Shown: positions 23,200 to 35,904, counted from the stretch's first letter. The stretch is DNA of 64,000 nucleotides from Kingdonia uniflora (GCA_014058105.1 JACGCM010000325.1:310001-374000), one strand, 5' to 3'. A program made the numbers and translations. Notes: generated by a model not told the origin, from the letters alone.

Positions 23200-24244
23200 A
23201 AAAATCCAACAAATTGGTAGATAAGAAAAGTTCACAGTGAAGAGAGTATCGTAGATAAAGTGGCAGTTTCACCATATTATTAGTGTCCCTCTGGTTTTCA
23301 AGATGGTACAAGCAGCGGATCTAGCTCAGGATCTGCGTCATCAGTCTTTGGGAGCCACATCCAGTTGGGAAGCATAGAATGGAATTCCCCAGGTCTAGTC
23401 AAAATGAGTTTCTTGGATTTCCACATTCCTACTAAAAAAAGGTCAAGAACTGAATGCCACAGTTTATCACCTTTTGAACTTCTCAGAAGAGACCTCATTA
23501 ATGTATATCAGCAAGACTCATTCTTTCATTCTACTCTTTAGAAGAAGTTTTCCTTTATGAAAGTGGAGATCCAACATATTCATCTGAGACTGTATATGGG
23601 TGTTATCCTCTTAAGTCGCAATCAGTTTCATCAAAAGAAGAGGAATCAAAGGCTAGCTCACCCGTAGTATAAAATAAGGTTGCTTGCATGAACAAATCTC
23701 AGATGGGCTCATCATACAGCGATGTTAGTTCTACTCCAGCTGGACTTTCTCTTGAATCTATGGATAACTCAGTTCTCAGCGACCATGACGTATACGAGAA
23801 ACATTCTTCTCAAATATCAACGCTCACTTTCTTTACATCCCCTTTGTACATTGTCGCACTTGTAGCTTTTTTTATAGCCGCAACAATTTCAAGGAGGTTT
23901 GGCCAAAAGATTTATGCTCCTCGGAGGCTTCCTGTTCTTAGTAGGAGCAGCTTTAAATGGTGTTATAGTCAACGTTTCTATGCATTATGTTGGACGTATT
24001 TTTTTCGGCATTGGTGTTGGATTTGATAATCAGGTACTACTTAATATATATAATATATTTTGCACATATTTAGAAATATTTGATCGATTAATCATTGATA
24101 AATAGGGATGTATCGGATTCATTGGCAAAAGTAAAATTCTCCACTATATGTGCAGACTAATTCTGTAGATATACACGTATCCTAAACCCAAAATTTTGTA
24201 GATATACACGTGTTCTAAACCCAAAATACACTAATATATAAATA

Positions 24245-24270
24245 CTAGTAATACCCGTGGCTCGCCACGG
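24245..24270 (-). other. Helitron-2 3' terminus: CTAG and hairpin
   Basis: On the plus strand CTAG (24245-24248) is followed six bases later by CCGTGG-CTCG-CCACGG (24255-24270). Read on the minus strand this is the standard subterminal hairpin about 10 bases before CTRR. Confidence 0.82.
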
Positions 24271-25083
24271 TACTGAATTTAGTCAAAGTAAATCTTGGCG
24301 AGTGGCACTATTGGTGGTGAATCAAACTTAGGACCTCTGTTTATATGTATGAGAGTTATTTTTGTCATCCACAAAAATTACCACTTCTAAGAACATTTCC
24401 AACGATATTTTGAGAGAAAGAACGATTTTCCAAAATCTGTTACTCGAAGATTGTCCCACGCATTTGCTGGATAAGCACGTATATGCTCTCCTAGAGACCA
24501 AGACTCCCTTCTATTGAAGATGGTCTAAGCTGTCAATTTATGAAGTTCAAGCTCAACGAATGTACGTAGCAAAAATAGTGTAACTGCAACTTTTAAAAAT
24601 CGCCAATTAATGAAGCTTAACTAATACAGTTAGCAAAAATCATGCAACAGTTACTAGTAGTGTAGCCTTTAAAAAGAAATCTCAGCTCCCAAGCTTAAGC
24701 AATGTATCAAACACAATATCATATATTACTGTAGAGAACAATATAGATACAACCAACAAGAAAGATGGGAGTTAAAGATCTTTTAGAAATTTATAAATAA
24801 CCAACAAAATTTTAACAATTTAAAGGCTTATAAAGTCAGTAATTTGAACCATCCGCTGAAAAATGAACCAAATTATCGAGTGACTTAGGTTCTTGCAAAA
24901 TAAAACAAATGAATATACTCCATGGCAGGAGTCCCAATATTTGCCTCAAGTCTAGGATAAATTACACCCTTAGTAGTTTTTACCCTAGTAAAGTACTACA
25001 TATATAATATCCGTAGAATCCATTCAGTCAGATGGCACTGATGAATGAAAGGCTAGGATCTAACTATACATATATCATCTTCT
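24271..25083. other. Helitron-2 non-coding region
   Basis: AT-rich sequence with no gene recognised, between the Helitron 3' hairpin and the CDC48 fragment. Confidence 0.5.
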
Positions 25084-25398
25084 TCAGCAGCTGCAGTAAG
25101 CAGCTGCAGCAGGAGCTGCAAAAGCATAAGAAGCAGCAGGAGCTGCAAAAGCATAAGAAGCAGCAGCAGACCCAACTCCAGCTTCTACGAGCCAGAACAC
25201 ACTATCGAACCCCCTCGACTGTTGTAATGTCTGCGCAAATGCTTGGTACCTGCAGATGTCAGCGTCGCTTACACTCCAACGTTTAAACTTTATTGACTCC
25301 TCAAAGTGAGCAACTATGATCTCTGACACTTCATCTTCAATGTCCTCTTCCATCGCCTTAGGATTCTCTCTTCTTTTCTTCACCCTTTCAATATCTTG
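25084..25398 (-). pseudogene. CDC48/p97 AAA-ATPase, C-terminal exon fragment
   Basis: The minus strand reads DIERVKKRRENPKAMEED, then EDEVSEIIVAHFEESIKF and RWSVSDADICRYQAFAQTLQ-QSRGF. This is the conserved C-terminal part of plant CDC48, the hexameric AAA-ATPase that extracts ubiquitylated proteins. The final tail has diverged into Ala-rich sequence built from a duplicated 24-bp unit (about 25110-25165) and lacks the normal acidic DDDDLY-type end. No AAA domains are present. It is in sense orientation within Helitron-2, downstream of the PDR exons. Confidence 0.9.
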
Positions 25399-26735
25399 TG
25401 TTACCAGAACCTCTTATTAGTTCAACCACACAAGGGGAATTACCTTAATTTTATTAATTTGTGCGCTTAATCCTAAATCCCAATCCCAATCCCAATATAC
25501 TAATTGACAATTGAATGCTTAACAATATATACACCATTAATTGAGATACATATTAGGGCACTACATTCAGTTCCCACAATTTAATAAACAATTCATATAC
25601 TTATTCCATTCTTGTCAAGCCTTTACTTTTTTAATTCTAGTAATCAAAGTCCATAATTACTTACATGTATCACCATTTACAAGATAGTACCTTGAAATAC
25701 AGCAAACGTGTGCAACAAGTTAAAATAGTGGAGATACTAGAAGAAAATATATTTTCAAGAAAGTGTATCAACGGCAACCCAAATTCATAGTTTCATTGAG
25801 ATCCCCAACCACAGAAAAATAAAAGGCACAAAAGAAAACCAAACTTAAATTTATTGAGTATTATTTCAAACTTTTTGTTTATTCAAGAAACACTTGTATG
25901 CATGTCTTATTGACTGAAACAGGTTGATAACATAATATTACTCTAAAAAGGATATACACATTAGATTTAGTGTAGCACATTCACCTGAGTCCAAAGCAAG
26001 TGAAAAATCAATGGTAGGAGTAAAAAAACCAACAAATTTTAGTACGATCCAAACCCGTGAAAGATTTTTTCAAAACAAAACCTACCCCACGATGTAAAAG
26101 AGTTAGAGAAAGAGTTACATTCATGGAGTTCAAAGAGAGAAGAGAACTCAGATAACCGTGTTGTAGTTTAGTCTAGTTTAGTGATTCAAGTAAAATTAGA
26201 TGTTGGTTAAGAACTAATAAAAGTGAGTGATATCGATTTCTTACCAAATGTAAAGTCAAGATTACTCATTAGAGCTTTGTTGCAAATGACAATGGCAACT
26301 GATGATATAACTTAAAATGAACTCCCAATTAAATTTCTGTTGTGTCCAAAAAAATTTCCTAACAAAAATGTTGTTGTTGGCCATTGAAACTAACAATAAA
26401 CCAATTATTAACTTTCAATGATTTGATTCTTTGTACAAATGACATAATTATGAAACTAAAACCGTGTTTCACGAATGTAACAATCTTAAAACTTTTAATC
26501 CCTGAAAAATCATGAAATTCGAACCCCAAATAGATCAACGAAAATATTGGGAAAACATAGAACTTCATGAGATAAGCAATAAATTCATTAATCACCCTAA
26601 CGTTGCGGCAATATGGTTCTTGATTTAAATAAGACCTAAATAAACAAAACCCTAAATAAATTCATCAATCCGTTTTGAAACCATAAGTTTGATTACCAGT
26701 AGAGTTTAATTAGATTTGATATTGGGGTATCTTAC
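25399..26735. other. Helitron-2 spacer between PDR and CDC48 fragments
   Basis: Intron-like AT-rich sequence. The minus-strand frame at 26359-26595 is not recognisable. Confidence 0.45.
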
Positions 26736-28275
26736 CTAAGTTTGTAACTCGCTTCTGTTGTCCACCAGAGATGCCCCTTACCATTTCATCTCCTACCATG
26801 GTATCCGCACAAATTTTGAGTCTCAAAATCTACAAAATTTCATGAGTAGCAGAAAAAGAAAGTATGAGCTTCATCTAGCTAACTTTCCAAGATGACCTGT
26901 GCAGTTTATTTCCAATGATTAACCACAAGTTGTTAAACATGAAAACTGTGATCACCATTATCTGATCAAACATGTTCTAAATGATACCAAATTTAAAAGG
27001 AAAAAATGTAGAAATCAGATTATGAGAGCTAGCATGGTTGTTGTACACTTAATCAGTTAAATAGGGGCCAAAGCCATTCCAAACGGTATTGATGCAAAGA
27101 GGTAAGGAAATCAAATTGGCCTCCTAGACTGATGTTTATCTATCTTAGACCTATTTCCTATAACTTTTACCGCCGTTTATATACAATCAACTATTTGACA
27201 AAAATCTATACTGACGCTATTCATTTATCATTTTTAAAGTTTTGACAGCAGAAATATTGGTGTCGTTCTTACTATCTTCTAGAATATTTGGCTTTTGTAA
27301 ATAAGCAAACTTATTTTTTGTAGGTTTTTGAATAAAGAATACAGTGGGTTGCATGTAAGACTAAATTATTAAATAGTGAAGTAGCATAGGTATCATCAAA
27401 GTCCATTACATCCCATCTAGGTGGGCACCCTATGACATAATCAATTTCAGTTACAACAAAAAGATTAGAATATAAATTGGAAGTATTCTACATTAGGATC
27501 TTTGTAGAAAGGATACCTTTAGGATTTATCGGTAACGATACTGGCCTCCTGCCCTTCCAGCACTGTTGCCTGCGATAAGGAAACACAGACTCAACCCCTT
27601 GAAAATCAAGATGGAGAATATATGATCTTATAAAGCTAAAAATGTTTTTAGGCACCACAACGAAATTCAAGAAATGAAGAGCTTAATACTCGAGCAAAAT
27701 CTATTAGGCCATTAAGGCTATATGCATTCTCACCTTCATGCACACATCGATATCAGGGTCAGGTTTGATGTTTGTAGCCTTCTCTCTTCTTGATAACTCT
27801 GCCAGCATTTCTTTAGTTTTCCCTAATCCCAATGTGAATATTTGTTTGCACAATTCTCTGGTATACATAAAAATACTTACCATTTTAACCAAATTAATTA
27901 CGTTTAGCTTACCATAGCCAGTTCCAGCTCCTTGATATCTAGCCGCAAAAGCCAAAGTTTCTCTTACTGTCATTTCTCTAATATGTATGTCATATTGACT
28001 AATATATGCAAATGATCTCTGTATTACAAACTCATCCATTCCATGGCTATTGTAAGTTACTTTTCCTGAAACCTAAATTTTCAAAATATAATCGATTTCA
28101 AACTTTGATTTTCTAACAAAATAATTTACACTTTGTAGCAAATATTGTAAACACGCTCATAAAAACAGACAGGGATAAATCTTTAATTACCTTAAGACTC
28201 GAATCAAGCTTTCCAATCAATACCAACAACAATGTGGTCTTCCCCGAGCTTGGTGGTCCTAGGAGTAATGTCATT
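26736..28275 (-). pseudogene. PDR-type ABCG transporter, first nucleotide-binding domain fragment
   Basis: Five exons with splice-like borders read in order on the minus strand. 28275-28191 has the Walker A region ([15 protein letters not shown]...GKLDSSLKV). 28072-27913 has VSGKVTYNSHGMDEFVIQRS, FAYISQYDIHIREMTVRETL and AFAARYQGAG. About 27818-27734 has EMLAELSRREKATNIKPDPD. 27569-27517 has LEGQEASIVTD. 26829-26736 has [24 protein letters not shown], the ABC signature. The order and content match the N-terminal nucleotide-binding domain of plant full-size ABCG (PDR) pumps. The exon structure shows capture from genomic DNA rather than cDNA. Walker B and both membrane domains are absent. Confidence 0.9.
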
Positions 28276-29056
28276 CTGTAAAACTTCAGTAAATTCAAAT
28301 ATTAAAAGATTTTCATAAAGAAGACCAAATTAATGTGAGACTTAATTAATGAGATCCTTGTGTACTTTGAAGTCGGGAACCTCATGAAGCTCATGGCCAA
28401 ACATGTTATGTCTTTAAGACCATAATAGTTAGTACAAAAAAGGTATTCGACTCTTATTGATTTATACAAAAATGGCTAGGATGTAATCATGAGTCAGTAA
28501 GTTCATCATTTTTGAGTTCATAAGGTACACTTACTTATTAGCACTCTCAAGTGACATGATGCATCATGGTAATGGTTCTTACAACATAAGAAAATGAGAG
28601 CTTTGAGGACAATAATGAGTATCAAAGTGTGAGATATGAACGTGGTCCATTGGTAAAATAACTTTTGGGTCCAGGAAATTCCATAGAGGGTATTCTCAAT
28701 AGTGACTTCCGGCAGCTTATAGACTGCAAATGCTGAATGTAACCCAAGAGTTTTGGAAAAGGAGGACTGTAAATGGAGGCAACCTTCTCTGAGAAGAAGA
28801 AAATGATTATAGCTGAACTGAGCATTTTTGGAAATCCTTCTTATTCGATACTCAAAGATGGTCAGAATCCATAGTACCCTCCCTTGAGAGAAAAAAATAT
28901 ATTCGAGACTTTACCAATCTGAAATATGTACACAATTACACATTGCACTACATTTGTATGGTAGCATGGTAAGTCGGTGAGAATCTTCCAGTATCTTTGT
29001 TTCCTAAATTTTGGTACAACAACTAAAATTAAGCTTTTAAAAGAGTCCAGATTTGC
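28276..29056. other. Helitron-2 sequence between PDR exon and MULE, nothing recognised
   Basis: No coding or repeat signal was recognised. It is probably intron or upstream sequence of the captured PDR gene. Confidence 0.45.
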
Positions 29057-29190
29057 CAACCCTCTCTCTCATTGACTTAGAAAGTTAACAGAGTTAGTAA
29101 ATATTTGAATTAATTTAATGCTTAAAATATTTCGTATAATCTCCCTTCCTCTCTCTCTCCTCTCTTCCACAGAAAACATCTCTTTCTCTC
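29057..29190 (+). repeat. MULE left terminal inverted repeat
   Basis: CAACCCTCTCTCTCATT...AATATTTGAATTAATTTAATG...CTCTTCCAC matches the reverse complement of 35770-35904 with scattered mismatches. Confidence 0.82.
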
Positions 29191-31574
29191 TACTTATGTA
29201 ACTCTAGTTATTTTTCAAAGCATATCTAATATTGATTTCATTGTTGTTTAGCGAATGGATTCGAATAATGGAGCAATACAGTTGGATTCAGACGATTAAG
29301 TAATACAGATGATGAAGATAATTTTGATGAATTGGGGGACTATTTGGATTCACAAGGTAATTCTCAAACTTTATTTACTAATAACCAAGAGCCAAGAATT
29401 GGTTTAATATTCGAAAGTGTCGAAGAAGCATTTATGTTTTATAATTCTTATACTAGACGTATCGGGTTTAGTGTGCGCAAGAGAAGAACAAATAGAAATA
29501 AGAAAAGTATTATAATATTATGAGCATTATTTTGTTGTAGTTGTGAGGGTTCCTATCAGAAAAAGAATACTCCAATTAAAAGATGAGATGACCGAAGGTT
29601 TGGGTGTGAAGCAATGTTTGAGATAAAAGTCACCGACAACGGGAAGTATGGAGTGATTAAGTTCATTGTAGCACACAATGATCATGACTTAGTTCCAGCA
29701 TCTAGTGTACATTTGATGAGGTCTCAACGTCACATAGACCTATCTCAGGTTGGAATAATCAATACAATGCCCTCTGCTGGTATGAAGAATAAACAAATTT
29801 GTACTTATTTGACAAAGGAAGCCGCGGACCGCAGAATCTCAATTTCATTCCAACAGATTGTAAGAATTTAAATAGGAAAAGGAAGTCTGAGTTTCTTCTA
29901 AAGAGGGATGCACAATGTCTTCTAAACTACTTTAAGCGCAAGATAAAAGAGAATAAGTTCTTCTACTACTCTATTCGAACAAACGTGGATAACGAAATAA
30001 GTGGATGTTTTTTATGTGATGGAAAATCTAGGCGAGATTATTGATTGTTGGTGATGTCATTGGCTTTGACAAATACTTACAAAATAATTTGTGCGTCGTT
30101 TGTTGGAGTCAATAGTCACAGCCAAACTACGATTTTTGGGTGTGGTTTATTTGACCAAGAAACATCGGAATCGTTAGTCTGGTTATTTAACACTTTCTTA
30201 GAACCTATGGGAGGTAAGCATCCAAAAACTATATTCACTGATCAAGCTTTGGCAATTGCTAAAGCTATCAAAGTTTCATTTCCAGATGCTCATCATCACA
30301 TATGCTTGTGGCACATCGGACAAAATGCACATAAAAATCTCGGTAGTGTTTATGGTAAATTCTCTAATTTCGGGTACGATTTTGGTTCATGCAAATACGA
30401 TAATGAGACGGTTGAAGAATTTGAAGCAAAATGGGATGCATTACTCAAAAAATATAATTTAAGAGAGAATGAGTGGTTGAAAGGAATATACAAGCTACGT
30501 GAAAAATGGGCTTCGGTGTATGGACGTATTCACTTTTGCGCTGGTATGATGACTACCCAGAGATGTGAGAGTATTAACTTCTTTTTGAAAAAGTATTTCT
30601 CTAAAAGTCTTATTCTGGCTGAATTTGTGATTCAATACGATAATGCAATCAACGATCGAAAAGAGGTAGAGAGAAGAGTAGAAAATGCAACTTGGAAAAC
30701 TATACCTATCCTTATAAGTGATTGGGCCGTTGAGATTGAAGCATCAAAGAAGTATACAAGGAAAGTGTTTTACGACTTCCAAGATGAGATAAAAAAAACT
30801 CTTAATCTAGTATTGACCTTGACAAATGAAGTTGAAAAATTAGCCACATAAAACTAGGAGAATGAATAATCATGGAAGAACTCGTGTACTAACATACATT
30901 CCCTTAGATCAATCAGAACGATGCAGTTGTAAGAAATTTGAATTTGAAGGAATTCTTTGTTCTCACGCACTAAAGCTGTTCCACGTAAAATAATTTACAA
31001 GTTTACCGTCGCAGTATTACTTGAAAAGGTGGAGCAAACATATGATCAAAGAGGTCATTCTTGACGGGTATGGGGAAGCAATTATGGATAATATGGATCC
31101 ATCGTCTACGGCACGATATAGTGAATTATCACATATCACACAAAGGATTGTAACTAAGTATGCAAGTAGCGAGGGCCAATCTGCACTAGTTAGATCCCTA
31201 CTGCTGGAGGTAGAAGCAAAGATGGCATCTTTTACAATTTTTGAAGAATGAGACAGTACACAAAATATGGATGATCATGAAGAACAACCTCCTTCCGACA
31301 ATGATGCAACAGTACAAAATCCAAAAAAGTAAAAGACCAAAGGAAAACCGAAAGGAAGACATAAAGGTGTTTTCGAGATGAATGTGCCTAAGAAAAAAGC
31401 TTCATCAAAGCAAACAGCTAAGTAAATTATTTTTATTGTTTATGATGGAACTTGTTAAATTGTATGTCTAATACTTTCATCAAAAAATATAAGGAGGTGG
31501 TAAAAAAAAACATAGAGAAATTAATCCAGATAAGACGCTTGTTCTCAGTACTACTAATACTTACCAAACATCAG

Positions 31575-32718
31575 GTCAGTTATTTTATCTTTAATGTTTT
31601 ATCTTTTAATTTTAAGTTTTAGTCACTTAACATGTTATCCTATAAGAGCCCTGATTTGGTCTTGGAGATTGTGAAGGTTCTGCTGCACATTACAGTTGCT
31701 ATAGACACCTTGTGGCCAGTTTTGTTTAATAAAATCTATAAACTTTTCATGTTCAGCCCACATGAAAAAGATGGTTATTACACCAAATATAAGCAAAAGA
31801 GTCTAGTTTTATGTAGTTTTCTCAAATAATGAATAAGTACAAAGTAATGATTAAGTTACTGCATTTTTCTCAAATAACAAGCAAGAAGGATGAGGTCCTA
31901 CCTTTCCATCTAATTGTTGTTTGGCATTCAAGATTTCTTGCTGGAATCACAAAAAGTAAGAAGTTAAAAAGTAACTATAGAAAAGCATGGAATAGTTATG
32001 AGAAGCAATCAGGCATCTTGCCATTAACATATTGACAATCAATCATATTGGAAAAGAAAGCACACCTTAATCTTTTCTGGCATATTTTTGGAAAGTGCTT
32101 GTACTCTGAGATACAAAGGATGGAGTGCACATACAGATGGAGAGCTGCAGGACCATCATGTTAGAAAATGAAAGTTCATTAGTGGTATAAACTACAAATT
32201 TTTTCAAGTCACCAAAAAGCCATGATCAAACAGGAATATTGAGCTTTTTGTGTCAAACACATACAATAAAGAAGAGTTAGAATTAACTCAATAAGAAACG
32301 GTAACAAATGCCATATGAATATTTGTGTATTAAGACCGTTCACCACATCAATTCTAGATATCCTATTTTGTTCACGTACTATGTATGGTAATCTTGTATT
32401 TGTTTAGATGAGATATTTATAACTGTGAATGTCACTTGAGAGCATCCAAACTAGCTTTGAGAGCTTCTGCGATGAATGTTTTATTGTCTTAGGAAATTAA
32501 TGTAGTAGCTTACGGTTAATCCACTTATAATCTTGTATTTAAGTGTGTGATTGTGGTTACACAGTAGCAACCTTACTGAAAGCTCCGTGCAATCTTATGA
32601 ACAATCCACTCAATCTTGGCTTTTCGTTTGAGATTAGACTTATATAGCTTAACTTTAAAATTAGTTGCATTAATTATTTCAACTCTAATATCAATTTTTT
32701 TTATTTACAAATATATAG
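31575..32718 (+). other. Long intron of the MULE transposase gene
   Basis: About 1.1 kb separates two short exons. It contains an unassigned coding-like patch at about 31640-31700 and otherwise AT-rich sequence. A small insertion is possible, but no ends were recognised. Confidence 0.45.
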
Positions 32719-33412
32719 GAAATGATCAAAACACCCAACAAGAAGAAGTCAATATACATGAAAATCTTGTTCTTGGTGGAACATCTAATACCCATCAACC
32801 TACCAAGGTCTAGAATCCTAGATAAAGATTTTTTCTTTTTGTATAAAGCATCTTTTGATTATGAATATAACTACATTGATTAATTCTTTTTATACAAGAG
32901 GGGCTTCGTCGATTTATTGAACGAACAATTCTCTAGTGTAAATGATCCAAATCAAGTGATGCGTTCATGGCCTGATATGAGTGCTCCACCGGGATCAATT
33001 TCCAGTTTTGGTTATCCTAGACATCAATGTATGTCATATGACTCATATCGCCAAACTAGTCTCTAGGGTTATGCACCACATTTCCCAAGTGGTTACTTAA
33101 CACAAGTAAGAAACTTTTATTAAGATGACGCTACTTCATAATTTTATATAATTTGACATGTATTTTCTATTTAACCTATATTTTTTTATTATGTAGAAAT
33201 TCAGGGAGGAAATTTATGCACCATATCATGTTCCGACACCAAGAGGCTATAATCTATTCTTTTCAAAGGTCTTACACAAATATTTATCCACAAGTAATGA
33301 ACTCTTACCATTTTAATTTATTTTATTTTGTCTTTTACTAGTAAATAGATTGTGTCATATTCTTTTTAAGTTTGATTCTTTTACACTTTTAATAGGCTTT
33401 AACTGCTTACAG

Positions 33413-33759
33413 GTTTTAGGAAATGCAACTGGGTCCATCAGTTCAAAGTTGGGTGAATCTCAGTCATCCCAGGTAACAACCGATTTCTAATATTTTGTAA
33501 TATTTGTATTACAAAATATTGTTTTTTTAACTTTAAATAGACTTTATCTGCTTACAGGTTTTAGCAAATGCTACTAGGTCCATAAGTACAATGTTGAGTG
33601 AATCTCAATCATCACAGGTAAGAGTTGATTTTTTAAACTTTGTAATATCTATCTTAGTCTAGATTGTTTTATACTTTAATAGACTCCAATTGTATATAGC
33701 TTTTAGCAAATGCTCCAGGGTCTATCAACTCAATGTTGGGCAAATCTCAATCATCACAT
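33413..33759 (+). repeat. Triplicated 60-bp exon
   Basis: Exons 33413-33472, 33558-33617 and 33700-33759 are each exactly 60 bp and encode variants of one 20-residue unit: VLGNATGSISSKLGESQSSQ, VLANATRSISTMLSESQSSQ and LLANAPGSINSMLGKSQSSH. Flanking introns are also related (period 145 and 142 bp). Multiples of three keep the frame. Confidence 0.85.
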
Positions 33760-33937
33760 GTAAGAGTTAATTCTTAATACTCTATAATTTATGCCTCAAA
33801 TTGTGAGAATAATTAAAATTAATACAACTTTATATCGGTCTCAGATGGATATGTTCAAAAGCTTTGTAGGAAAAAGTTGGATTTTACCTGATGCTCGTGA
33901 TCCATTAATTATTTCATGTTCATTGGGAGCCAATTAA

Positions 33938-35769
33938 TAAGGGGATGAGGGGATACAAGAAGATTCAATTATTTATATTTTGCTAGAATTTTGAAGCGTA
34001 GCAAGTATCATTCTCAATTATGATTTCTTTGTAGTGATTATTTTTTAATGATTTAAATTTTGATCACCATTGTTGTGTACTCTCAATTATCATGGTGACG
34101 ATTAACTTGGATAAAATTATTAATATTGATTTTTTTTTAATAATTTAGGTTGTCTCTTGATTATTTATGAATCCTAAAATGTTATTAGATATGATAACTG
34201 ATCCGAGTTTTTAGAAGTCTCTGGCATGGCTTTTATTTATTCAAGTTCATAGGCTGTCTTCGCTGGGTGATGTGTTGCCTAGTTATATATTCAGTAGGTT
34301 GATGTGTTTTGGGAAAGTGTTGTAGAGCCACATTCAAAAAAGTTGCCCGACACCAAGACGAAAGTGGCGATGTTGGTGTTGCATTTGATCTATGTTGGCG
34401 CATTTAGCTTTATATGGGAACCATATAGATATCAGTTATATAGTGAAGTGAAATGAATCGTTATTCTCGGTGTAAATTACACCAGTAAAGGGTAATTGCC
34501 TAAAACAAGGATGTAATAGCAGGAGGAGAAGAAATTATGGAGGGAGATAGGGTGGAGTGAAAATGGAAAGAGGCGGCAATGTTAAACTAAAGGGTAAACT
34601 CTTAAACTGTGACAAAGGGGGCGTATGGATGCTCATGAATGTGACAAAGGGAGGGCTAACTGATAGGCAAGTCTAACGGTTAACAGAGGAGAAAGCGAAG
34701 AAAGGGGCGGCTACAAGTTCTGGGGTGTTTGATGAGGCCATGGTTATGAAACAAGTCTATACTGGCTTGTGTAGATTTTGGTTATTATTTTGGGAGTTTA
34801 TGTATAGGTCGGTTAGCATACGTATAGTGCACTCGGTATTACGTTAAAAATTTGAGGTCGTATTTCTAAGCAAGTCTCCGTGGGGTCAATTGTGGCTATC
34901 CTTTCTACTGGCGCAATCTGCTTCGCTGCTGTAACGCACTTACAGTATGACCATGACTATGAGATATGCATAGAGTCAGTAGCTTCTATGTGTAATTATA
35001 GCGTCAAGTACTCGCCATGGCTTGACTTCATTAGTCGGCATCATCCTCATTGATTAGACCGTTGTATTAAGGAAGAATTGGGAACGAACTGTAATATGTA
35101 CCTAGCATGTGATTCTATTCAATGGCTTTTGTCGCTCCCGCGATGATCATGGTGGTTTTCAGTATAGGCATGCAACTAGCTAGCGGCGAGCCACTTCAGA
35201 AGAAGCTCTGAAAGACAATATATGTGCTTGTAATTAATCAATTTCTCTTGATTCATAAATAAGAAATGTTTACAATTTTCTATGAGTGAATGTATAATGG
35301 TATCACGGACCCCAATCTTTCGTCTAATCTGTAGGGAGTACGCATTGCTGGCAAAAGTTACTAAGGCACTGCTAGTGTCTATCAAAGTTTGTAAATGCCT
35401 CGAATACTGGACGTTAGACATCTTGACGAAATACAAATTCTAGCTGTTTCGGCTTTTTTGCCGCGGGGCAAGCGCTCCCAACGTGATGTAGGAATCTCTC
35501 ATGAATGGGATCTCTACGCAAATTCATGTCCTTATTTTAAAAGTATGTGTTGAAGATATTGTTGGCTTCAGTGCAATCTTTGGAGCAGGGATGGATTTAT
35601 GGCTAAAAATAGTATCTCATCGGAGACTCTGAAGAACATTATCAAGAGGAAATTCCTTATAAGATTTTGAAAGGCAGACGGGTTGTGCCCGGTCGTAGAT
35701 CCTACTTGTTTTGTTAAAGGAAATTTGCAATGGAAGAGAATTAGATAGTGTAGAAGAAGGGACGGAGAA
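33938..35769. other. MULE 3' non-coding region
   Basis: No protein recognised. A phrase TGTGACAAAGGG is repeated near 34608 and 34640. The region ends in the right inverted repeat. Confidence 0.45.
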
Positions 35770-35904
35770 GATTTTCCGTGGAAGAGAGAAGAGAGAGAGT
35801 GGAAGAAAGATTATTTAAAATATTTTAAAGCCATTAAATTAATTCAAATATGTATTAATCGTAACTTCTCTAAGCCGAATGAGAGGGAGGGGTTGTGACT
35901 ACTC
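35770..35904 (-). repeat. MULE right terminal inverted repeat
   Basis: Its reverse complement aligns with 29057-29190, including the uninterrupted shared stretch TATTTGAATTAATTTAATG and the CTCTTCCAC block. Confidence 0.82.

Larger units (their letters stand above)
20101..23672 (+). pseudogene. GATA-type zinc finger transcription factor (GATA-26-like), broken by a copia insertion
   Basis: The frame from ATG 20101 gives the zinc finger with [16 protein letters not shown] and [12 protein letters not shown]. This is the C-x2-C-x18-C-x2-C arrangement, but the third cysteine context is altered (VLFNAC for VLCNAC). NFQDYKV follows before the copia element enters at 20325. Beyond the insertion the frame resumes with GTSSGSSSGSASSVFGSHIQ at about 23310, PTKKRSR at about 23430, FELLRRDLINVYQQ at about 23480 and KEEESKASS at about 23640, matching the middle of GATA-26/27-type proteins. 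The C-terminal domain is absent. Functional members bind GATA motifs in the nucleus. Stops near 20311, 23218 and 23541 kill the frame. Confidence 0.82.
29255..33937 (+). pseudogene. FAR1/MURA-type MULE transposase, multi-exon
   Basis: The protein starts at ATG 29255 (MDSNNGAIQLDSDD). The FAR1 DNA-binding domain (EEAFMFYNSYTRRIGFSVRK, 29430; CEAMFEIKV near 29610) leads to the MULE transposase core (GVNSHSQTTIFGCGLF, 30105; FTDQALAIAKAI, 30235; HHICLWHIGQNA, 30290) and TTQRCESINFFLKKYF (30550). A SWIM zinc finger follows (CSCKKFEFEGILCSHALKLF, 30930). Small downstream exons at about 31495-31574, 32719-32807, 32901-33105, 33197-33293, three 60-bp exons (33413-33759) and 33845-33937 encode a low-complexity tail ending at TAA. 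Stops at about 29297, 29521, 29587, 30042 and 30849 and several frameshifts inactivate it. In plants the same fold gives FHY3/FAR1 transcription factors, but here the flanking inverted repeats point to a transposon. Confidence 0.88.
29057..35904 (+). mobile_element. Mutator-like element (FAR1/Jittery type) with terminal inverted repeats
   Basis: Inverted repeats of about 130 bp lie at both ends and bracket a FAR1/MURA-type transposase gene. I found no convincing 9-bp target duplication, so the outer ends may be off by several bases. The element lies inside Helitron-2 and is therefore at least the third nesting level within E0. Confidence 0.8.

Noticed and set aside
23688..23789. N-terminal part of the sugar transporter
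   Set aside because: The Ser-rich sequence does not resemble STP N-termini; STP similarity starts only at VYEKHSS.
29255..31251. A functional FHY3/FAR1 transcription factor gene
   Set aside because: Several stops and frameshifts, and matching terminal inverted repeats on both sides, indicate a dead Mutator-like transposon.
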